From positions 2,294,001 to 2,358,000 of the forward strand of contig NZ_JACCBV010000001.1 in NCBI RefSeq assembly GCF_013409785.1: DNA of 64,000 nt, written 5' to 3'. The position numbers and the translations under genes were made by a program. The notes under the pieces are model-generated. The model searched no databases, was not told the DNA's origin, and saw only the letters and a list, made by a program, of their open reading frames with translations. This DNA is from Microbacterium immunditiarum (GTDB lineage: Bacteria; Actinomycetota; Actinomycetes; Actinomycetales; Microbacteriaceae). Shown piece after piece: positions 7,979 through 16,727 of this stretch; within the stretch, counting starts at the first letter, position 1; each line of letters opens with the position of its first letter.

Positions 7979-8851
7979 ATGGCGGAGAACCCCTGGTCGC
8001 TCGGCCGCGCCCTGCGCGGCATGTTCGTGAAACCGACGATCGACGAGACGACCTGGGACGACCTCGAAGCCGCGCTGATCACGGCGGACTTCGGCCCCGA
8101 CATCACCGAGCGCATCGTCGAGGAGCTCCGCGAGAAGGTCGACCGTTTCCGCACGACCGATCCGCGCGACCTCAAGCGGATGCTCGTCGAGACACTCGAG
8201 GAGCACTTCGCGAAGTTCGACAGGACGCTCAAGCTCACCGAGCGCCCCGCGGTCGTGCTCGTCGTGGGGGTCAACGGCGTCGGCAAGACGACGACGATCG
8301 GCAAGTTCGCGAAGTTCCTGCAGCGCTACGGGCGGTCGGTCGTCGTGGGCGCGGCCGACACGTTCCGGGCCGCCGCCGTCGATCAGCTCGCCACGTGGGC
8401 GGAGCGAGGCGGTGCCGCGATCGTCCGCCCTCAGCAAGAGGGTCAGGACCCGGCATCCGTCGCGTACCAGACGATCGAGTATGCCAACCGCACCGGAACC
8501 GAGATCGTGCTCGTCGACACCGCCGGCCGCCTGCACACCAAGGGCGGGCTCATGGACGAGCTCAGCAAGATCCGTCGAGTGATCGAGAAGCAGGCGCCGA
8601 TCAGCGAGGTGCTCCTCGTGCTCGACGCGACGACCGGCCAGAACGGCGTCATGCAGGCGCAGGCGTTCCTCGAGCACGCGGGGGTCACGGGCCTTGTGAT
8701 CACGAAGCTCGACGGCTCGGCCAAGGGCGGCTTCGTGCTGGCGGTGCAGGAGCGCACGGGAATCCCCGTGAAGCTGCTCGGACAGGGCGAGGGCATCGGC
8801 GATCTGACCGGCTTCACGCCCCACGTCTTCGCCGCATCGCTCGTCGAATGA
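7979..8851 (+). CDS. ftsY: Signal recognition particle receptor FtsY
   Basis: A 290-residue SRP GTPase made almost entirely of the NG domain; the acidic A domain of longer FtsY proteins is absent, as in many Gram-positives. G1 is GVNGVGKTTT near residue 97, DTAGR lies near 180 and TKLDG near 241. FtsY docks Ffh-ribosome complexes at the membrane. Its partner ffh is in the window at 13912. GGAGG sits only one base before the ATG, too close to work as a ribosome binding site, and TAGGCT (7967-7972) ends six bases before it, so a leaderless transcript is likely. Confidence 0.96.
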   Translation: MAENPWSLGRALRGMFVKPTIDETTWDDLEAALITADFGPDITERIVEELREKVDRFRTTDPRDLKRMLVETLEEHFAKFDRTLKLTERPAVVLVVGVNGVGKTTTIGKFAKFLQRYGRSVVVGAADTFRAAAVDQLATWAERGGAAIVRPQQEGQDPASVAYQTIEYANRTGTEIVLVDTAGRLHTKGGLMDELSKIRRVIEKQAPISEVLLVLDATTGQNGVMQAQAFLEHAGVTGLVITKLDGSAKGGFVLAVQERTGIPVKLLGQGEGIGDLTGFTPHVFAASLVE

Positions 8852-8939
8852 CGGCCTCGGGCAGCCCGATCCCGACCGGGTCTGCGCACACGCCATGCTC
8901 GGACTATCGCACCGGGCGAGAGGCTGGTTTCATGGGGAT

Positions 8940-9440
8940 ATGGCGATCGAGCACGACTTCTTCGGCCTCCTCGAGTCCGGGCCGGACGGGTCGATCTTCT
9001 GGTCCGAGAACGTCGAACTCGGCGACCAGACCGTCACGGTCGACCTGACCGCGCCCGACCAGGACGACGTATCCGAGACGGCGCTGGACGTGGCCGCGGC
9101 GCTCATCTCGTCGCTCGAGACGATCGATCGCAGCGCGCGCAACGCGATGGTCAATGAGCTCGACGACCGCACGAGCGAGGTGACCGAGTACATCCTCCAG
9201 CAGCAGGAGACGCTCGGCGACGACCTGCACGACATGCTGGTCGACATCTCCGGAGACACGCACATCGACGTCATCCGGTCGCTGCAGCTCATGAGCATGA
9301 CGATCCTCGCCGACGAGCACGGCGGCGCCGAGCCGTTCGCGGTGCTCGAGTACGCACTCGACCCCGATGCCACAGATGACGTGCTCCTGGTCAACCTCGA
9401 CTCCGGCGGCGACGTCCTCACGGTGACGAGCGCCGACTAG
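8940..9440 (+). CDS. DUF2004-type protein of unknown function
   Basis: A 166-residue acidic protein beginning MAIEHDFFGLLES. It reads as a soluble alpha/beta protein without signal peptide or membrane segment. The opening, a compact domain around a WSENVELGD strand and a C-terminal part ending in short hydrophobic strands, resembles DUF2004 proteins seen in Microbacterium and relatives. ATG at 8940 is preferred; the frame extends to 8895 but that extension does not look coding. It ends 21 bases before the convergent lipA. Biological role unknown. Confidence 0.6.
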   Translation: MAIEHDFFGLLESGPDGSIFWSENVELGDQTVTVDLTAPDQDDVSETALDVAAALISSLETIDRSARNAMVNELDDRTSEVTEYILQQQETLGDDLHDMLVDISGDTHIDVIRSLQLMSMTILADEHGGAEPFAVLEYALDPDATDDVLLVNLDSGGDVLTVTSAD

Positions 9441-9461
9441 ACACCTCGGCGCCCGCCCGGC

Positions 9462-10463
9462 TCACACCGCCTGCGCGAACGAAACCCCTTCGGCGGCGAT
9501 GTCCTTCGCGAGGTGTGCGAGGTGCGGCGGGATGTCTCGGCCCTTCGCGATCATCGAGCTCGCCCACAGGCGTCCCGCGCGGTACGACGAGCGCACGAGC
9601 GGACCGGCGAGGACGCCGAGGAACCCGATCCGCTCGGCCTCGTCCTTGAACTCCACGAACTCCTGCGGCTTCACCCACCGGGCCACCGGCAGGTGGCGGG
9701 GCGTCGGCCGCAGGTACTGCGTGATGGTGATGATGTCGGTGCCGGCGTCGTGCAGGTCCTGCAGCGCCTGCATGACCTCTTCGGGCTCCTCGCCCATGCC
9801 GAGGATGAGGTTCGACTTCGTGATGAGCCCCGCGTCGCGGGCGCGCGTGAGCACGCCGAGCGATCGGTCATAGCGGAACGCCGGCCGGATGCGCTTGAAG
9901 ATGCGCGGAACCGTCTCGACGTTGTGCGCGAACACCTCGGGACGGCTGTCGAAGACCTCGTCGAGGAGCGCCGGCTCCCCGTTGAAGTCGGTCGCGAGGA
10001 TCTCGACGCCCGTGCCGGGGTTCTGCGCGTGGATCTGCCGCACCGTCTCGGCGTGCAGCCACGCCCCGCCGTCGGGGAGATCGTCGCGTGCGACGCCCGT
10101 GACGGTCGCGTACCGCAGCTGCATCCGGCTCACGCTCTCGGCCACGCGCCGCGGCTCGTCGGTGTCGTAGTCGGCGGGCTTGCCGGTGTCGATCTGGCAG
10201 AAGTCGCACCGGCGGGTGCACTGCGATCCGCCGATGAGGAACGTCGCCTCGCGGTCCTCCCAGCACTCGTAGATGTTCGGGCAGCCCGCCTCCTGGCACA
10301 CCGTGTGCAGCTCCTCGCTCTTCACGAGCGAGTGCAGCGCCTGGTATTCCGGGCCGAGCTTCGCCTTCGTCTTGATCCACTCGGGCTTTCGCTCGATGGG
10401 CGTCTGCGCGTTGCGGACCTCGAGGCGGAGCATCCGGCGCCCCTCGGGCGATGCCGCGCTCAC
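9462..10463 (-). CDS. lipA: Lipoyl synthase
   Basis: A 333-residue radical SAM enzyme that inserts two sulfurs into protein-bound octanoate. The auxiliary cluster motif [12 protein letters not shown] (Cx4Cx5C), the radical SAM motif CTRRCDFC and the C-terminal RSSY serine ligand are all present, so it should be active. GTG at 10463 overlaps the lipB stop (GTGA), making a coupled lipB-lipA operon; ATG at 10433 is a weaker alternative. It works on E2 and GcvH proteins octanoylated by LipB. Confidence 0.97.
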   Translation of the reverse strand: MSAASPEGRRMLRLEVRNAQTPIERKPEWIKTKAKLGPEYQALHSLVKSEELHTVCQEAGCPNIYECWEDREATFLIGGSQCTRRCDFCQIDTGKPADYDTDEPRRVAESVSRMQLRYATVTGVARDDLPDGGAWLHAETVRQIHAQNPGTGVEILATDFNGEPALLDEVFDSRPEVFAHNVETVPRIFKRIRPAFRYDRSLGVLTRARDAGLITKSNLILGMGEEPEEVMQALQDLHDAGTDIITITQYLRPTPRHLPVARWVKPQEFVEFKDEAERIGFLGVLAGPLVRSSYRAGRLWASSMIAKGRDIPPHLAHLAKDIAAEGVSFAQAV

Positions 10464-11098
10464 GCGATCACCTCGGCGTACTCGGCGGCGAAGACCCTCG
10501 AGACGGTGTCGACGATGTCGGCGGGCGAGACATGTGCGCCGGCGACCTCGCTCACGGTCGTCACGCCCGCGTCGGTGATACCGCACGGGATGATGCCGCG
10601 GAAGCCTGCGAGCGTGTTGTCGCAGTTGACCGCGAAGCCGTGCATCGTCACGCCGCGCTCGACGCGGACGCCGATCGCGGCGACCTTGTCCTCCGAGAGG
10701 GGGCGGCGCACCCACACGCCGCTGCGGCCCGCGACCTGGTAGCCCTCGACGCCGTGCTCGCGCAGCACGTCGATGAGCAGGCGCTCGAGTCGTCGCACGT
10801 GCGCGACGACGTCGACGGGCTCGGCCAGCCGGACGATCGGATAGCCCACGAGCTGACCCGGCCCGTGCCACGTGATCTTGCCGCCGCGGTCGACGTCGAT
10901 CACCGGTGTGCCGTCGACCGGCCGCTCGTGCGGCTCGGTGCGCTTGCCCGCGGTGTACACCGGCTCGTGCTCGAGCAGGATGAGGGTGTCGGGCCGATCG
11001 CCGACGACGACCTCTGCGTGGATGCGGCGCTGCAGCTCCCATCCCTCCAGGTAGGGGACGAAGTCCGGCGCGAGCCCCGCGGGCAGGATGTCGAGCAT
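10460..11098 (-). CDS. lipB: Octanoyl-ACP:protein N-octanoyltransferase
   Basis: A 212-residue LipB. The family motif [17 protein letters not shown], the catalytic Lys in KVAAIGVR and the catalytic Cys in IIPCGI are all present. It transfers octanoate from acyl carrier protein to apo-lipoyl domains, which lipA, overlapping by four bases, then thiolates. ATG at 11098 is chosen over the longer frame to 11185 because GAAGGAG precedes it and the extension would swallow the promoter. A 21-bp imperfect palindrome overlaps the likely -10 region, so it may be repressor-controlled. Confidence 0.96.
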   Translation of the reverse strand: MLDILPAGLAPDFVPYLEGWELQRRIHAEVVVGDRPDTLILLEHEPVYTAGKRTEPHERPVDGTPVIDVDRGGKITWHGPGQLVGYPIVRLAEPVDVVAHVRRLERLLIDVLREHGVEGYQVAGRSGVWVRRPLSEDKVAAIGVRVERGVTMHGFAVNCDNTLAGFRGIIPCGITDAGVTTVSEVAGAHVSPADIVDTVSRVFAAEYAEVIA

Positions 11099-11119
11099 CG
11101 TGCTCCTTCGCTTGTGGCG

Positions 11120-11140
11120 TTGTTGGATCGCGTCTAACAA
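11120..11140. promoter_or_regulatory. 21-bp imperfect palindrome over the lipB promoter
   Basis: The minus strand reads TTGTT, a short core, then AACAA, with GA/TC symmetry inside (TTGTTNGA near its mirror). It overlaps a -10-like TATTGT at 11137-11142 and lies 21 bases upstream of the lipB ATG. Position and symmetry fit an operator, perhaps of a GntR- or TetR-type repressor; no regulator can be assigned. Confidence 0.45.
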
Positions 11141-11185
11141 TACGCGACTCACGGCGAAGGCAAGACGGATGCCGCGTCGGCGCAT

Positions 11186-11878
11186 CTACACGTCGGCCGC
11201 GAGCTTCTCCCGCCGAACGCCCCACTGCGCTTCGAGGGCCGTCCACCCGTCCCGCGTGATGCGCAGGCCGCGTCCCTCCGGGATGCGCGCGAGCCACCCG
11301 GCGTCGAGGAATCGCACGGCGACCGCGGCGCCGAGCGCGCCCGCCAGGTGCGCCCTGCGCTCCGTCCAGTCGGCGCACCGGCGGGCGATGCGGCGGCGCG
11401 ACGGCAGGGCATCGAGATCGATTCCGCGCTCGGCGAAGGCGGCCGGCGCGGCGCGCGTCGGCGTGAGGTCCGTCTCGTCGAGCCAGCCGGCCCCGATCAT
11501 CGAGTCGGTGAGGGCGACGCCGAGTCGCCCGGCGAGGTGGTCATAGCAGAACCGCGCCTGCGCGAGGGTGCGGGCGTCGCGCGACTGCCGGTACGTGACC
11601 GCCGGCGCGTCGGGGCACAGGTTGCCGAGATGCTCCAGGCCCGACGCGACGGCGCCGTCGGCGAGGCGGTAGTACCTCCGTCGGCCTCGCGGCGTGCAGG
11701 TGACCAGTCCGGCGTCGGTGAGGACCGCGAGATGCTCGGAAGCCGTCGCGGGCGACACTCCGGCGGCGGAGGCGAGCTCGCTCGCCGGACGCGCCGAGCC
11801 GTCCATGAGGGCGTTGATCATGTCGGACCTCGCAGGCGTCGCGAGTGCGCGGCCGATCACGGTGAAGTCCTTCGCCAT
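11186..11878 (-). CDS. ArsR-family winged-helix transcriptional regulator
   Basis: A 230-residue regulator. Residues 5-90 form an ArsR-type winged helix, with [20 protein letters not shown] as the recognition-helix segment and RGRRRYYRL as the wing. The C-terminal 130 residues form a longer domain with Cys-rich spots ([21 protein letters not shown]) seen in the larger ArsR-like regulators of actinobacteria. ATG at 11878 (MAKDFTV) is preferred over an ATG eight codons upstream. It is divergent from the osmC-like gene with a 64-base gap, so it probably controls that gene and itself. The effector is unknown. Confidence 0.8.
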   Translation of the reverse strand: MAKDFTVIGRALATPARSDMINALMDGSARPASELASAAGVSPATASEHLAVLTDAGLVTCTPRGRRRYYRLADGAVASGLEHLGNLCPDAPAVTYRQSRDARTLAQARFCYDHLAGRLGVALTDSMIGAGWLDETDLTPTRAAPAAFAERGIDLDALPSRRRIARRCADWTERRAHLAGALGAAVAVRFLDAGWLARIPEGRGLRITRDGWTALEAQWGVRREKLAADV

Positions 11879-11942
11879 GCGTCCGACGGTACTCGTGCAC
11901 ACTTCGGCGCGGGCCGAAACGATCCCGTCCTATCGTCGCGGC

Positions 11943-12425
11943 ATGACGAAGCACACCTATCGCACCCTTACGAGCTGGGCCGGATCGACCACAGGCCCGT
12001 ACGCCGCGTACGACCGCACTCATGAGGTGTCGGCGCCTCCCGCCGACACGCCACTGCGGCTGAGCGCCGATCCCGCGTTCCGCGGGGACGACAGGCTCAT
12101 GAACCCCGAGCAGATGCTCGTCGCGGCGGCCAGCTCGTGCCAGCTGCTCTCGTTCCTCGCGGTGGCGAACCGCGCCGGGATCGAGGTCGTCCGCTACGTC
12201 GACGCGGCGCACGGTGCCATGGACCTCGCCGAACAGCCCGCGCGCATCGGCTCGATCGTCCTCGCGCCGACCGTTCACGTCGCGCCGGGCACTGATCATG
12301 CGAAGGTGATCGAGGCGGCGCAGCGCGCACACGAGACGTGCTACATCGCGAACTCCCTCCGCACCGAAGTATCGCTCGACGTCACCGTCGTCGACGCGGT
12401 GCCGTCGCGGGCGGTGTCGTCATGA
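11943..12425 (+). CDS. OsmC-family protein
   Basis: A 160-residue OsmC/Ohr-like protein. It has the family arrangement NPEQMLVAAASSCQLLSFLAV with one redox cysteine and a second Cys in the later helix (HETCYIANSL). OsmC proteins reduce organic peroxides using paired cysteines. TATCGT (11931-11936) ends six bases before the ATG, which suggests a leaderless transcript. It is divergent from an ArsR-type regulator and overlaps the next gene by four bases (ATGA), so the two form an operon. Confidence 0.85.
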   Translation: MTKHTYRTLTSWAGSTTGPYAAYDRTHEVSAPPADTPLRLSADPAFRGDDRLMNPEQMLVAAASSCQLLSFLAVANRAGIEVVRYVDAAHGAMDLAEQPARIGSIVLAPTVHVAPGTDHAKVIEAAQRAHETCYIANSLRTEVSLDVTVVDAVPSRAVSS

Positions 12426-12841
12426 GCGCATTCGTGGACCTCGGCATCGAGCTTCCGGCGCGCCCGGGCGCGCTCGCCGACTTCGGAGACGTGCTCGGCG
12501 AAGCGGGAGTGAGCCTCGAGGGCGGCGGGGTCTTCACGCACGGCGGCGTCGGCGTGGCGCACTTCCTCGTGGCCGACGGCGACCGCGCGGCATCCGCGCT
12601 CTCGCGCGCCGGACTCGGGCGCGCGACCGTGTCACCGGTCGTGATGCTGCGGCTCGACCAGGAGACGCCGGGCCAGCTCGGCCGATTCACGCGTCGGGTG
12701 GCGGATGCCGGCATCGACGTCCTCGTCCAGTACAGCGACCACGACGGCCGCCTCATCCTCGTCGTGCCGTCGGAGCGCCACGACGACTGCGCCGCGATCG
12801 CGCGGCAATGGGACACGGAGCGAACGGCACGCCCACACTGA
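12422..12841 (+). CDS. Protein with two ACT-like domains
   Basis: A 139-residue protein with two ACT-type units. The first opens with LPARPGALADFGDVLGEAG; the second has TPGQLGRFTRRVADAG followed by ILVVPS. ACT units bind amino acids or related small molecules and are usually regulatory. No catalytic domain is attached. The ATG overlaps the OsmC-like stop, so it may act as a sensor in the same pathway. The ligand is unknown. Confidence 0.7.
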   Translation: MSAFVDLGIELPARPGALADFGDVLGEAGVSLEGGGVFTHGGVGVAHFLVADGDRAASALSRAGLGRATVSPVVMLRLDQETPGQLGRFTRRVADAGIDVLVQYSDHDGRLILVVPSERHDDCAAIARQWDTERTARPH

Positions 12842-12885
12842 CCCGCCTATGTGCCCGCACCCGCTGCGCTGTCTACTCTGGATGG

Positions 12886-13899
12886 ATGGCGCCCTCCGAC
12901 TCCGCATCCCGCACCGGACGTCCCCGCGCGTCCTCCCGCGAGACCCTCGCCGAAGCCGCATGCGAGCTGTTCCTCGAGCGCGGCTACGCGGAGACATCCG
13001 TCTCCGACATCACCAACCGCGCCGGCGTCAGCCGTTCGAGCTTCTTCAACTACTTCGCGTCCAAGGGTGACATCCTGTGGGCGGCTTTCGACGAGCGGAT
13101 CGACGCGGCCGCGAGCGCGCTCACAGTAGGCGATGAGCCCGTGCGGGCCGTGATCGAGGCCATCGCCGGCGGGTTCGCGCCCGACAGTCTCGCGCTCGCG
13201 GTCGCGAACGCCGACGCGATGGGCATCGCGGACGAGCTCGTGCGCGAACGGGCCATCCGGCAGGCGCGCCTCGCGCGGGCGATCGCCGAATGGCTCACGC
13301 GCTCGGGCGCGGATCGCCTGACCGCCGAGGTGCAGGCGGCCGCATTGGCGGGAGCGGTGCTCGCGGCGGTGTGGGAATGGGCGGATGCCGGACCCGGCCG
13401 CACCCAGCTCGCCGCCTTCCTCATGCAAGCGCTCAACGTGGCGTCGCGCGGCGCGCCCGTCGCGTCGCGCGGCGAGGTGCGGCAGCTGCGCGTCGTGGCG
13501 CGCGCCGAGGACTTCGAGGACGCGCTCGCGTTCTACCGCGACGTCGTCGGCATGCCGCAGGCCGAGGCGTACGAGGGCGAGGGTGGCGCGCGCGTGGCGA
13601 TCCTCGACGCCGGACGCGCGACCCTCGAGCTCTCCAACCCCGCCCAGGTCGAGCTCATCGACAGGGTCGAGACCGACGGCCGGCACAGCGACCGCATCCG
13701 CATCGCCCTCGAGGTCGACGACACGGCGGCGGTGCAGGAACGACTCGCGGATGCCGGTGCCGAGGTCGAGGCATCCGCTCGCGTCACTCCTTGGCGATCG
13801 CTCAACGCGCGTGTGCGGGGCAAGGCCGGTCTGCAGCTCACGCTCTTCCAGGAGCTCGGGCCCGAGCCGCAGAGCGGGGACGAGGGTTCGCTCGCGTAA
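12886..13899 (+). CDS. TetR-family regulator fused to a glyoxalase/VOC domain
   Basis: A 337-residue fusion. Residues 13-72 are a TetR helix-turn-helix (DITNRAGVSRSSFFNYFASK), followed by a helical ligand domain to about 190. From about 197 to 330 a VOC fold appears (EDFEDALAFYRDVVGM, then GGARVAILDAG and a second beta-alpha unit). The usual first VOC metal-binding His is absent, so it may bind a ligand as bleomycin-resistance proteins do rather than catalyse. TACTCT (12874-12879) lies six bases before the ATG, suggesting a leaderless mRNA. The frame is open throughout. It ends 12 bases before ffh, but ffh seems to have its own promoter. Confidence 0.85.
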   Translation: MAPSDSASRTGRPRASSRETLAEAACELFLERGYAETSVSDITNRAGVSRSSFFNYFASKGDILWAAFDERIDAAASALTVGDEPVRAVIEAIAGGFAPDSLALAVANADAMGIADELVRERAIRQARLARAIAEWLTRSGADRLTAEVQAAALAGAVLAAVWEWADAGPGRTQLAAFLMQALNVASRGAPVASRGEVRQLRVVARAEDFEDALAFYRDVVGMPQAEAYEGEGGARVAILDAGRATLELSNPAQVELIDRVETDGRHSDRIRIALEVDDTAAVQERLADAGAEVEASARVTPWRSLNARVRGKAGLQLTLFQELGPEPQSGDEGSLA

Positions 13900-13911
13900 A
13901 CTTGCCGGATC

Positions 13912-15495
13912 ATGGCTACCTTCGGCACGCTCTCCGATCGGCTCACCGAGACCTTCCGCAATCTCCGCACCAAGGGCAAGCTCTCGCCCGCGGACGTCGA
14001 CGGCACGGTCCGCGAGATCCGGCGTGCGCTGCTAGACGCCGACGTCGCGCTCCCGGTCGTCAAGGACTTCACCGCGAAGGTGCGCGAGCGCGCGCTCGGC
14101 GACGAGGTCAACCGCGCGCTGAACCCGGCCCAGCAGGTCGTGCAGATCGTCAACGAGGAGCTCGTCGCGATCCTCGGCGGCGAGCAGCGTCGCCTGCAGT
14201 TCGCGAAGAACCCGCCGACGGTCATCATGCTCGCGGGCCTTCAGGGCTCCGGTAAGACGACTTTCGCGGGCAAGCTCGCGCGCCAGCTCGAGAAGGACGG
14301 GCACACGCCGCTGCTCATCGCGGCGGACCTGCAGCGCCCGAACGCCGTCAACCAGCTGCAGGTCGTCGCCGAGCGCGCGGGCGCAGCGATCTACGCACCC
14401 GAGCCCGGCAACGGCGTCGGCGACCCGGTCAAGGTCGCGCGCGACGGCGTCGAGGTCGCGCGTCGCCAGCAGCACGACGTCGTCATCATCGACACCGCCG
14501 GCCGATTGGGCGTCGACGCCGAGCTCATGAAGCAGGCAGCCGACATCCGCAGGGCGACAGACCCCGACGAGGTGCTCTTCGTCATCGATGCGATGATCGG
14601 TCAGGACGCCGTCAACACCGCGAAGGCCTTCCAGGAGGGCGTCGACTTCACCGGCGTCGTCCTGTCGAAGCTCGACGGCGACGCGCGCGGCGGCGCGGCG
14701 CTGTCCGTGGCATCCGTCACCGGCCGTCCGATCATCTACGCGTCGACCGGTGAGGGTCTCGACGACCTCGAGCCGTTCCACCCCGACCGTATGGCGTCGC
14801 GCATCCTCGATCTCGGCGACATCCTCACCCTCATCGAGCAGACCCAGCAGGCGTTCGACGAGGAGGAGGCGCGCAAGGTCGCCGAGAAGCTCGCGACCGA
14901 GCAGTTCACGCTCGAGGACTTCCTCGAGCAGATGCAGCAGATGCGCAAGATGGGCTCGATGAAGAAGATGCTCGGCATGCTGCCGGGCATGGGCCAGATG
15001 AAGCAGCAGCTCGACGACTTCGACGAGCGCGAGATCGATCGCACCGAGGCGATCATCCGCTCGATGACCCCCACCGAGCGCCGCAACACGAAGCTGCTCA
15101 ACGGCTCGCGGCGCCTCCGCATCGCGCGCGGGTCGGGCATGACGGTCACCGACGTGAACCAGCTCGTGCAGCGTTTCGAGCAGGCCGCCAAGATGATGAA
15201 GACCGTCGCGCGCGGGGGAGTGCCCAACATCCCCGGCATGGGTCCGATCCCCGGAGCGGGGCGCCCCGGCGCGTCGGCGAAGCGCGGCGGGAAGTCCTCG
15301 AAGGGTCGTGGCCAGGGCTCCCGCTCGGGCAACCCCGCCAAGCGCGCGGCCGAGAACGCGGGGATCGCGGCGCAGTCGTCCGCACAGCCCGCCGGCTCGG
15401 GCTTCGGGCTGGGCGGCTCCGGCGCCGGCGCGCCGGGCGGCACCCCGTCAGCCGAGGACCTCGCCGAGCTGCAGAAGCTCCTCGGGCGGCGCTGA
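13912..15495 (+). CDS. ffh: Signal recognition particle protein Ffh
   Basis: A 527-residue SRP54 homologue: N domain, GTPase (GLQGSGKTT near residue 109, DTAGR near 195, SKLDGD near 252) and a Met-rich M domain (MKKMLGMLPGMGQMKQQ) that binds 4.5S RNA and signal sequences. A Gly/Ser/Ala-rich low-complexity tail follows, longer than in most Ffh proteins. It pairs with FtsY (7979-8851). TAAACT at 13897-13902, sharing bases with the stop codon of the TetR fusion, lies nine bases before the ATG, and there is no Shine-Dalgarno, so initiation is probably leaderless or nearly so. Confidence 0.97.
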   Translation: MATFGTLSDRLTETFRNLRTKGKLSPADVDGTVREIRRALLDADVALPVVKDFTAKVRERALGDEVNRALNPAQQVVQIVNEELVAILGGEQRRLQFAKNPPTVIMLAGLQGSGKTTFAGKLARQLEKDGHTPLLIAADLQRPNAVNQLQVVAERAGAAIYAPEPGNGVGDPVKVARDGVEVARRQQHDVVIIDTAGRLGVDAELMKQAADIRRATDPDEVLFVIDAMIGQDAVNTAKAFQEGVDFTGVVLSKLDGDARGGAALSVASVTGRPIIYASTGEGLDDLEPFHPDRMASRILDLGDILTLIEQTQQAFDEEEARKVAEKLATEQFTLEDFLEQMQQMRKMGSMKKMLGMLPGMGQMKQQLDDFDEREIDRTEAIIRSMTPTERRNTKLLNGSRRLRIARGSGMTVTDVNQLVQRFEQAAKMMKTVARGGVPNIPGMGPIPGAGRPGASAKRGGKSSKGRGQGSRSGNPAKRAAENAGIAAQSSAQPAGSGFGLGGSGAGAPGGTPSAEDLAELQKLLGRR

Positions 15496-15496
15496 C

Positions 15497-15561
15497 GCCG
15501 CGGGCGCGCCCGCGGCAAGGCGATCGCGCGAGGCGAGGCGATCGCGCCGGGCCTCGCCTCG
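15497..15561 (+). terminator. Two stacked hairpins after ffh
   Basis: A perfect 20-bp palindrome (15497-15516) starts one base after the ffh stop. A second hairpin with 11-bp arms (15529-15539 with 15551-15561) follows. Neither has a T-tract, but together they form a likely 3' end for ffh. Confidence 0.6.
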
Positions 15562-15574
15562 ACGCGTGCTCGAG

Positions 15575-15640
15575 GTAGGAGATGATCCGGGGGTAGGAGC
15601 GACTCCTCGTGAAGGCTCCTACGCCCGAGTCATGTCCTAC
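15575..15640. repeat. Palindromic element, copy A, upstream of the DUF559 gene
   Basis: Nested inverted repeats. GTAGGA (15575-15580) pairs with TCCTAC (15635-15640), and an inner 12-base arm ending GGTAGGAGC (15589-15600) pairs with GCTCCTACGCCC (15615-15626) with one mismatch. The same design recurs at 16626-16691, so this is a repeated element rather than a lone terminator. Confidence 0.65.
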
Positions 15641-15757
15641 GCCCGCGCCGCGCCGCGACGGACGCAGGTTCCTCCCCGCCGATGCGCGGCGGGTCGATTG
15701 TGCACAGGTGCGAGTCCATGAAGCGGACGGGCACCCCTGCAGGGGCACTCTGTCGGC

Positions 15758-16606
15758 GTGGCATCCGGAGAACGCGTCATCGACTGGCTCGCGCACCGCG
15801 GCGGCGTGGCGCATACGGCTGAAGCGCGCGCACGCGGATTCTCAGGTCGCGCGATCGCGGACGCGGTGGACGCCGGCGTGAGGCGCGTGCGGCGCAGTTG
15901 GCTCGTCAGTCCAGGTGCTGCCCCGCAGGTCGTCGCGGCCATAGCCGGCGGCGGCCGGGGCAGCTGCGTGACCGCCGCACGACGTTCCGGTCTCCGGGTG
16001 CCCGACCACGAGGACGAGGTGCACATCGCGGTCAAGCCGACGGCATCACGGGTTGGCGATGCGGAGCGGCTCGCTGTGCACTGGGCGGTCGGCCCCGTTC
16101 CCGTCGCGAAATACGCGACCGAGGATCCGATCGTCAATGTGCTGTTCCACGTCGCGCGATGCCTGCCCCGCGAGGACGCCCTCACAGTGTGGGAGTCCTC
16201 GCTGAACAAGGAACTCATCGACCGCCGCATGCTGACCCGGATCGAGTGGGGAAGCACGCACGCGGCCGCGCTCGCGGAGTTGGCGTCCTCGCTGAGTGAC
16301 TCCGGTCTCGACACGCTCTTCCTCGCTCGGTTCTCCGCGTTCGGCCTCGCGCTGCGGCAGCAGGTCCTGCTCGACGGCCGGCGCGTCGACTTCCTCATCG
16401 GAGACCGGCTCGTCGTGCAGTTGGACGGGTTCGCCCACCACAGTTCCCCGAAGGATCGCCGACGGGACATCGAAGCGGACGCACGGCTCGCCCTCCTAGG
16501 GTTCACCGTGCTGCGCTTCGACTGGAAGCAGGTCGTCCACGAGTGGCCGCGTGTGGAGCAGACGGTGCTCACCGCCGTCGCCCAGGGGCTGCATCGTGCG
16601 GCCTGA
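15758..16606 (+). CDS. AbiEi-like/DUF559 protein with Vsr-type nuclease fold
   Basis: A 282-residue protein common in many copies in Microbacteriaceae. The N-terminal part (VAHTAEARARGFSGRAI) looks like a small winged-helix antitoxin-type domain. The C-terminal 90 residues have the DUF559/Vsr endonuclease pattern: VVQLDGFAHH, then RRRDIEADARLALLGF and VLRFDWKQV. Start GTG at 15758 is tentative because no ribosome binding site is seen. No methylase or toxin partner is adjacent, so a restriction or toxin-antitoxin role is not supported. It lies between two copies of one palindromic element, which hints at a mobile or cassette-like history. Confidence 0.75.
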   Translation: MASGERVIDWLAHRGGVAHTAEARARGFSGRAIADAVDAGVRRVRRSWLVSPGAAPQVVAAIAGGGRGSCVTAARRSGLRVPDHEDEVHIAVKPTASRVGDAERLAVHWAVGPVPVAKYATEDPIVNVLFHVARCLPREDALTVWESSLNKELIDRRMLTRIEWGSTHAAALAELASSLSDSGLDTLFLARFSAFGLALRQQVLLDGRRVDFLIGDRLVVQLDGFAHHSSPKDRRRDIEADARLALLGFTVLRFDWKQVVHEWPRVEQTVLTAVAQGLHRAA

Positions 16607-16625
16607 TCCTGATCCCACGTCGAGG

Positions 16626-16691
16626 GTAGGAGATGGTCCAGGGGTAGGACGGATGCCGCGGCTCGCGTCCTACGCCGGCGCCATCTCCTAC
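16626..16691. repeat. Palindromic element, copy B, downstream of the DUF559 gene
   Basis: GTAGGAGATGG (16626-16636) pairs perfectly with CCATCTCCTAC (16681-16691). An inner arm GGGGTAGGACG (16641-16651) pairs with CGTCCTACGCC (16666-16676) with one mismatch. It shares the GTAGGAGAT and GGGGTAGGA words and the spacing of copy A. Here it lies between convergent genes and could also act as a two-way terminator. Confidence 0.65.
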
Positions 16692-16727
16692 GCTCAGCAC
16701 GACTGGGCGGCGGGGCACCCGCGCCGG

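Noticed and set aside
15758-16606. Restriction or toxin-antitoxin defence system around the DUF559 gene
   Set aside because: No methylase, helicase or partner gene is adjacent; neighbours are ffh and a YbdK-type ligase.
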